The notes beneath the pieces are model-generated. The model saw only the letters and a program-made list of their open reading frames with translations, had not been told where the DNA came from and did not search any database. Positions 59,535 through 64,000 of a DNA stretch of 64,000 nucleotides are shown here, piece by piece (the first letter of the stretch is position 1; the number at the start of each line of letters is the position of its first letter). Where the stretch lies: the NCBI GenBank assembly GCA_045545175.1, contig JAZQAK010000007.1, positions 124,001 to 188,000 on the forward strand, given 5' to 3'. Origin of the DNA: RGIG6165 sp045545175 (GTDB lineage: Bacteria > Bacillota > Clostridia > Oscillospirales > Feifaniaceae). The position numbers were made by a program, and so were the translations under genes.

Positions 59535-61453
59535 CCATAGCACAGAAAATTATAAAAGAACATCTCATTTCAGGTGATATGAGCAAGGTCGGCAGCGAAA
59601 TTGCTCTCAAAATAGACCAGACGCTGACGCAGGACGCTACGGGAACAATGGCGTATCTCGAATTTGAAACGATAGGTATTCCCCGTGTCAAAACCGAAAA
59701 AAGCGTGGCGTATATCGACCACAACACACTCCAGTCGGGCTTTGAAAATGCCGACGACCACCGTTACATACAGTCGGTCGCAAAAAAACACGGCATATAT
59801 TTTTCACGTCCCGGCAACGGCATCTGCCATCAGGTGCATCTTGAACGCTTCGGCAAGCCCGGTAAGACGCTTATCGGCTCGGACAGCCATACCCCCACGG
59901 GCGGCGGTATAGGTATGCTTGCAATGGGTGCAGGCGGTCTTGACGTTGCAGTTGCAATGGGTGGCGGTGCATATTACATTTCAATGCCCAAAATGTATAA
60001 AGTCAATTTAACGGGCAAACTCTCCCCCTGGGTAAGTGCAAAGGACGTAAGCCTTGAAATTCTTCGCCTTCTTTCAGTAAAAGGCGGTGTAGGTGCAATA
60101 ATCGAATGGGGCGGCGAAGGTATAAAGACGCTGTCCGTTCCCGAACGTGCAACAATCACGAATATGGGTACTGAGCTTGGTGCAACCACCTCAATATTCC
60201 CGTCTGACGAAACAACAAGAGAATTTTTGAAGGCACAGGGCCGTGAGGAAGATTATATTCCGCTTTCAAGCGACGAAGATGCGGTTTACGACAAGATAAT
60301 CGACATTGATTTGTCTACCTTAAAACCGCTTATTGCGTGCCCCCACTCACCCGACAACGTGAAGCCTGCAAGTGAACTGACCGAAATCAAGGTTGACCAG
60401 GTGTGCATCGGCTCCTGCACGAATTCTTCTCTTGCAGATATGCTTAAAGTTGCGGCAATCCTCAAGGGTAAGACGGTTGCTGACGGTGTTTCACTTTCAA
60501 TCTCACCCGGTTCAAGACAGGTATTTTCAATGCTTTCCGAGTGCGGTGCACTCGCCGATATGATAAATGCAGGTGCACGTATTCTTGAATGTGCCTGCGG
60601 TCCGTGTATAGGTATGGGCTTCTCCCCCAATTCAGGCGGTGTGTCACTGCGTACCTTCAACCGTAACTTTGAAGGCAGAAGCGGTACGGCAGACGGTAAA
60701 GTATATCTCGTATCCCCCGAAACTGCGGCAGTGTCGGCACTCACGGGCTATATAACCGATGCAACGACCTGCGGTACGGCACCCGAAATCACGATGCCCG
60801 AAAAATTTACGATAAACGACAGTGCGGTTTTAGCACCTGCATCTGAGGAAGATGCAAAGGACGTTGAGATTCTGCGTGGTCCCAACATAAAGCCCTTCCC
60901 CGAAACGAAGCCTCTTGCAGAGAGTATTTCAGCACCCCTCATTCTCAAGGTGGGTGACAATATCACGACAGACCACATTATGCCTGCAGGTGCGAAGATA
61001 CTTCCCTACCGTTCAAACATCCCGTATCTTTCACAGTTCTGCTTCGGCGTATGTGACAAGACCTTCCCCGAGCGTGCTAAAGAGGCGGGAAGCAGTATAA
61101 TCGTCGGCGGTATAAACTACGGTCAGGGCTCGTCGAGAGAGCATGCGGCACTCGTTCCGCTCTATCTCGGTGTCAAGGCGGTAATTGCAAAGAGTTTTGC
61201 AAGAATTCACGCGGCAAACCTCATAAATGCAGGTATAATCCCGCTTACGTTTGTAAATGAAGCCGATTATGACAAACTTTCACAGGGTGACAGCCTTGTT
61301 ATGTCCGACCTTTACAATTCACTTGCAAGCGGTGAATTTACGCTTGTAAATAAGACGACGGGCGAAGAAATCAAACTCGTCGGTGAATTCACACAGCGCC
61401 AGACTGATATAATCAAGGCAGGCGGTTTATTGAAGTATACAAAGGGAGAATAA
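59525..61453 (+). CDS. Aconitate hydratase
   Basis: Isomerises citrate to isocitrate with a [4Fe-4S] cluster. 642 residues, the length of the clostridial/mitochondrial-like short aconitases rather than the ~900-residue AcnA. The cluster ligands are in VCIGSCTNSS and ECACGPCIGMG; catalytic segments include GSDSHTPTGGG near the N-terminus and NYGQGSSREHAAL in the swivel domain (about 535-550). The ATG is behind AAGGAGAAAG and overlaps the GntR stop. Confidence 0.95.
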   Translation: MGLTIAQKIIKEHLISGDMSKVGSEIALKIDQTLTQDATGTMAYLEFETIGIPRVKTEKSVAYIDHNTLQSGFENADDHRYIQSVAKKHGIYFSRPGNGICHQVHLERFGKPGKTLIGSDSHTPTGGGIGMLAMGAGGLDVAVAMGGGAYYISMPKMYKVNLTGKLSPWVSAKDVSLEILRLLSVKGGVGAIIEWGGEGIKTLSVPERATITNMGTELGATTSIFPSDETTREFLKAQGREEDYIPLSSDEDAVYDKIIDIDLSTLKPLIACPHSPDNVKPASELTEIKVDQVCIGSCTNSSLADMLKVAAILKGKTVADGVSLSISPGSRQVFSMLSECGALADMINAGARILECACGPCIGMGFSPNSGGVSLRTFNRNFEGRSGTADGKVYLVSPETAAVSALTGYITDATTCGTAPEITMPEKFTINDSAVLAPASEEDAKDVEILRGPNIKPFPETKPLAESISAPLILKVGDNITTDHIMPAGAKILPYRSNIPYLSQFCFGVCDKTFPERAKEAGSSIIVGGINYGQGSSREHAALVPLYLGVKAVIAKSFARIHAANLINAGIIPLTFVNEADYDKLSQGDSLVMSDLYNSLASGEFTLVNKTTGEEIKLVGEFTQRQTDIIKAGGLLKYTKGE

Positions 61454-61454
61454 T

Positions 61455-62603
61455 ATGGAAAAATATATTGATGAAGCCTGTGCCAAATTCCGTGAGATAC
61501 TTTTGTCGCAGGTAGAACGTGTAGAAAAAATGAAAAGCGGTGCATCAGCAACCGATTTTTCAAAACTTGATAAAATCGTCATCGGCCTTGCAGGCGGTGA
61601 CGGTATCGGCCCGATAATAACGGATGAAGCAGAAAGGCTTTTACGTTTTCTTCTTGCCGACGAACTTGCAAGCGGTAAGGTTGAAATCAAGGTAATCGAA
61701 GGGCTGACCATAGAAAACCGTATGGCACAAAACAAAGCGGTGCCTGACGACGTGCTCGCAGAAATTAAAAAGTGCGACGTGCTTCTCAAAGGACCCACGA
61801 CCACACCCAAGGGCGGCACGATGGAGAGTGCAAACGTCACCCTCCGCCGTGAACTTGACCTTTTTGCAAACGTGCGCCCCGTATGCGTGCCCGAGGAGGG
61901 TATTGACTGGACCTTCTTTAGAGAAAACACCGAGGGTGAGTACGTGCTCGGCAGCAAGGGAATTGAGATTCCCGACACGCTTGCCTGCGACTTCAAGGTG
62001 ACGACAAATCCGGGTACTGAGCGTATTGCAAGGGCGGCATTTGACTTTGCAAGGGCAAACGGCAAGAAAAAGGTTGCCATCGTAACCAAGGCAAACATAA
62101 TGAAAAAGACGGACGGTAAATTTTCCGCCATCTGCCACGAAATCGCAAAGGAATACCCCGAAATCGAGGCTGAAGAGTGGTATATCGACATTATGACGGC
62201 AAACCTCGTCAACACGGCGATAAGAAGCAGTTTTGAGGTGTTCTTACTTCCCAACCTCTACGGTGACATCATCACCGACGAGGCTGCACAGATTCAGGGC
62301 GGTGTCGGCACTGCAGGAAGTGCAAACACGGGCAGTAAATACGCCATGTTTGAGGCAATTCACGGCACGGCACCGAGAATGATTGAACAGGGTATCGGCG
62401 ACTATGCCAACCCGTCCAGCCTCTTTAAAGCGACAGAACTTATGCTCCGCCACATCGGCTTTACGGCATACGCCGACAAGCTTGCAAAGGCGATGAGCAT
62501 CTGCACCGAAACCGAGAAAAAGGTAATCTGCACGGGCGACCGTGACGGTGCAACCTGCAAAGAATTTGCAGACTACGTAATGGACACAATCAAATCCATA
62601 TAA
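61455..62603 (+). CDS. Isocitrate dehydrogenase
   Basis: Oxidises isocitrate to 2-oxoglutarate. 382-residue member of the isocitrate/isopropylmalate dehydrogenase family, with GGDGIGPIITDE near the N-terminus (after a ~45-residue helical extension), the substrate segment TTTPKGGTMESANVTLRREL, FFRENTEGEYV, and the metal Asp region NLYGDIITDEAAQ. Isocitrate use is supported by context; coenzyme choice is not clear, although IHGTAPRM precedes the usual coenzyme region. It begins one base after aconitase. Last gene of the operon. Confidence 0.9.
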   Translation: MEKYIDEACAKFREILLSQVERVEKMKSGASATDFSKLDKIVIGLAGGDGIGPIITDEAERLLRFLLADELASGKVEIKVIEGLTIENRMAQNKAVPDDVLAEIKKCDVLLKGPTTTPKGGTMESANVTLRRELDLFANVRPVCVPEEGIDWTFFRENTEGEYVLGSKGIEIPDTLACDFKVTTNPGTERIARAAFDFARANGKKKVAIVTKANIMKKTDGKFSAICHEIAKEYPEIEAEEWYIDIMTANLVNTAIRSSFEVFLLPNLYGDIITDEAAQIQGGVGTAGSANTGSKYAMFEAIHGTAPRMIEQGIGDYANPSSLFKATELMLRHIGFTAYADKLAKAMSICTETEKKVICTGDRDGATCKEFADYVMDTIKSI

Positions 62604-62606
62604 TAA

Positions 62607-62640
62607 AACAGGCACAGTGGATAATAGCACTGTGCCTGTT
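62607..62640 (+). terminator. Terminator-like hairpin after the TCA operon
   Basis: AACAGGCACAGTG/CACTGTGCCTGTT, a 13-bp stem with an 8-base loop. The U-tract is weak (TTCTTG). Confidence 0.75.
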
Positions 62641-62705
62641 CTTGCAGAATAAGCCTTTATATGATAATATGCAATTAAAACAAGTGTCTCACGGAGGATT
62701 ATGGC

Positions 62706-63164
62706 ATGAAAAAGTTAATAGCATTAGTTTTAGCACTGGTCTGCTTGCTTGGTTTGGTCGGTTGCTCCGGCAATCAGACTCAATCTGAAGATAAGACATT
62801 AGACACCCATACCCTTAAGGCAACAGAAAACTCTGTTGCTGAGATAGGCAGAGAAACATTCAAATTGCCGGTTGAAATTTCTGAAAACGATGCAAATACT
62901 TTGTCACAGATATTGAGTAATGGCAGTTGGATAGAAGAAACTGCTGATTGTGAAAGTGATTGTGTCATTAACCTGAAAGGTGATTGGGCATATTATGATT
63001 CTGATAGTGGAACTCTAAACAAATATAACCTGGCACAAATGTCAACTTATTCCTCAAAAGTCCAAGAAGTCAACGGAAAGAGTTTGGTTCTGCAGGAAGA
63101 AGATCGGGCAACCGTCAATAACATTCTTGAAAAATACATTACGCTGGGTATTAATGGCAACTAA
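62706..63164 (+). CDS. Small lipoprotein, function unknown
   Basis: 152 residues. A lipoprotein signal peptide ends in LGLVGC (modified Cys about residue 20). A compact domain follows with two cysteines in ADCESDCVINLKGDWAYYDSDSGTLN, a pattern resembling inhibitor- or beta-sandwich-like extracytoplasmic domains seen with peptidase-linked lipoproteins. GGAGG is nine bases before the ATG at 62706; the ATG five bases earlier stops at once. AT-richer than the adjacent operon. Confidence 0.75.
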   Translation: MKKLIALVLALVCLLGLVGCSGNQTQSEDKTLDTHTLKATENSVAEIGRETFKLPVEISENDANTLSQILSNGSWIEETADCESDCVINLKGDWAYYDSDSGTLNKYNLAQMSTYSSKVQEVNGKSLVLQEEDRATVNNILEKYITLGINGN

Positions 63165-63189
63165 CCGCTTAATTTACTAAGCAAATCTT

Positions 63190-63244
63190 ACATAGTACCA
63201 AAGCCTCCCTTGAAGGCTCCCTTGTGCAAAGGGAGCCTTTGTTC
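63190..63244. repeat. Module F-like hairpin
   Basis: AAGCCTCCCTTG followed by AAGGCTCCCTT-GTGCA-AAGGGAGCCTT, a long hairpin of the CTCCCTT family without the second stem. Confidence 0.65.
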
Positions 63245-63252
63245 CAAACAAC

Positions 63253-63280
63253 AAAAAGGACGGTCATTGACCGTCCTTTT
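63253..63280 (+). terminator. Terminator downstream of the lipoprotein gene
   Basis: AAAAAGGACGGTC-ATT-GACCGTCCTTTT with an ATTGTTGTT tail; symmetrical enough to act on both strands. Confidence 0.8.
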
Positions 63281-63288
63281 ATTGTTGT

Positions 63289-63394
63289 TCGTAGGGTTTG
63301 GCGTTTACGACAAACCGTTATTCCGATTAATTTTTGCAAAAGCAAAAATCCCCCTTAATTCCGAATTACGAATTCCGCATTCCGAATTAAAATA
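63289..63394. repeat. REP-like hairpin, hairpin B and module A
   Basis: GTAG (63291-63294) with the 22-nt hairpin GGTTTG...CAAACC (63295-63316), then a AATTTTTGC/GCAAAAAT hairpin (about 63330-63350) and module A (about 63356-63391). Confidence 0.78.
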
Positions 63395-63763
63395 CTACCG
63401 TTTTTTCAGCACCGTTTCACCGTAAATCATGGTGTCACCGTTTTGTATCTCGTAAAAATCCTGATACGAATTATCCTTATCCGAAAGCACTACGGAAACG
63501 AACGTGCTGTCCCCCTCCTGCTCTACGGAAAGAATCTGATACTGCATAGGCGAATACTGTGCCATATCCACCTGAACGTACATCTTACCGCCCTTGAAAA
63601 CCATTTCATAGGTGTATGCACTTTCATCAAGCACCCACGTGCCTTCAAGAGGGTCTTTTCGGTAATTCTTTAGGTAAGTTACGGTATATGCCGACAGGGC
63701 AGACACCGCAAATATGAGCACCGCAAGAATAAGCGCCCTTTTAATTATCCTGCCTTTAGTCAT
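63395..63763 (-). CDS. Membrane-anchored extracytoplasmic protein, function unknown
   Basis: 122 residues: a basic N-terminus (TKGRIIKRA), one membrane helix (about 9-30), then a small beta-rich domain DPLEGTWVLDE...YEMVFKGGKMYVQ. The G-x-W start and regular strands suggest a lipocalin-like fold. It resembles the C-terminal part of the preceding gene product (QYEILEV versus QYQILSV, and the ending), so the two are tandem paralogues. The ATG at 63763 overlaps that gene's end by 8 bases. Confidence 0.65.
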   Translation of the reverse strand: MTKGRIIKRALILAVLIFAVSALSAYTVTYLKNYRKDPLEGTWVLDESAYTYEMVFKGGKMYVQVDMAQYSPMQYQILSVEQEGDSTFVSVVLSDKDNSYQDFYEIQNGDTMIYGETVLKKR

Positions 63764-64000
63764 ACAACGTAAACGTTTCCTCTCCAAATTTCATCGTTCT
63801 TCCGCTGACGGTATATTCAGCCTCTTCCTGCTGTTCGGGAAAAGCGGTGTCGGTCAGCAAAAGTTTATACGTCTTGCTGTCCTCATTCTCTTTCACCTCA
63901 AGAATCTCGTACTGAATCTGTATTCCGTAATTCTCGTAGGTAAACTGCCCGTCCTCGAGAAGCCAGATGTCACCGTAAAGCTGAGACTTCCAGCGGATAC
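63756..64000 (-). CDS. Partial gene, paralogue of its downstream neighbour
   Basis: Only the last 81 codons are in the window. Reading leftwards from 64000 the peptide runs IRWKSQLYGDIWLLEDGQ, then strands IQYEILEVKENED and KTYKLLLTDTAF, and ends KFGEETFTLYD. It aligns with the C-terminal half of the protein at 63395, so it is probably also a small membrane-anchored beta-rich protein. Function unknown. Confidence 0.6.
   Translation of the reverse strand, partial: IRWKSQLYGDIWLLEDGQFTYENYGIQIQYEILEVKENEDSKTYKLLLTDTAFPEQQEEAEYTVSGRTMKFGEETFTLYD

Noticed and set aside
1..64000. tRNA or rRNA genes, insertion sequences, prophage
   Set aside because: No tRNA-like cloverleaf or T-loop sequence, rRNA segment, transposase, integrase or phage structural gene was seen; the three XRE genes have no phage neighbours.

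Overview
The window looks like a chromosomal segment of an anaerobic, probably gut-associated Firmicute of class Clostridia, most like the Oscillospirales/Ruminococcaceae. The reasons are a SpoIIE-type sporulation phosphatase, RNase Y, a DnaD/DnaI-type helicase-loading pair, a Re-type citrate synthase, an Rnf-type complex, and no outer-membrane genes. Almost all of it is housekeeping DNA. I see no rRNA, tRNA, CRISPR array, insertion sequence or prophage. The taxonomic call is inference.

Left to right: copA (cut by the left edge) and luxS; polA-rimI-tsaD; a sodium symporter, an S-layer-type protein and a TPR membrane protein; dusB; a small XRE-regulated locus; spoIIE; prmA; a PRPP synthetase-like gene. 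From 29.7 down to 17.1 kb on the minus strand lies one apparent twelve-gene operon: maf-mreC-mreD-mrdA-minD-(mgsA-like)-hisS-aspS-gldA-gldF-gldG-DUF4340. It joins cell elongation, tRNA charging and a Gld-like ABC system. Then come proA-zapA-U32, nth, a lipid kinase, an ECF S component, a CNNM/CorC protein, and an Rnf-like operon in the order C-D-G-E-A-B. After it are rny, an extracytoplasmic foldase, two more CNNM/CorC proteins, membrane proteins of unknown role, prfB, the dnaD/dnaI-like pair, a MATE exporter, and an XRE/TM2 pair. Near the right end an operon for the oxidative branch of the TCA cycle (Re-citrate synthase, GntR, aconitase, isocitrate dehydrogenase) makes 2-oxoglutarate and is probably controlled by its own GntR protein.

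The most unusual content is of two kinds. First, the spaces between genes are packed with a modular family of short repeats: (A) a ~30-bp element built on AATTCGGAATT that often supplies the stop codon of the flanking gene; (B) variable hairpins next to it; (C) REP-like hairpins with a GTAG foot, often in inverted pairs, whose stems covary; (D) a ~130-bp element that runs straight into ribosome binding sites; (F) a CTCCCTT-type element; and arrays of mini-hairpins separated by a fixed word (ATATCGA, ACATCATT or ACTTCACT). Second, several proteins in conserved operons lack residues that define their families: the RnfC nucleotide loop, the RnfB N-terminal Fe-S domain, the RnfG flavinylation threonine, and nearly the whole active site of the methylglyoxal-synthase-like protein in the mre operon. 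These suggest a divergent Rnf complex and a repurposed MGS-fold protein.
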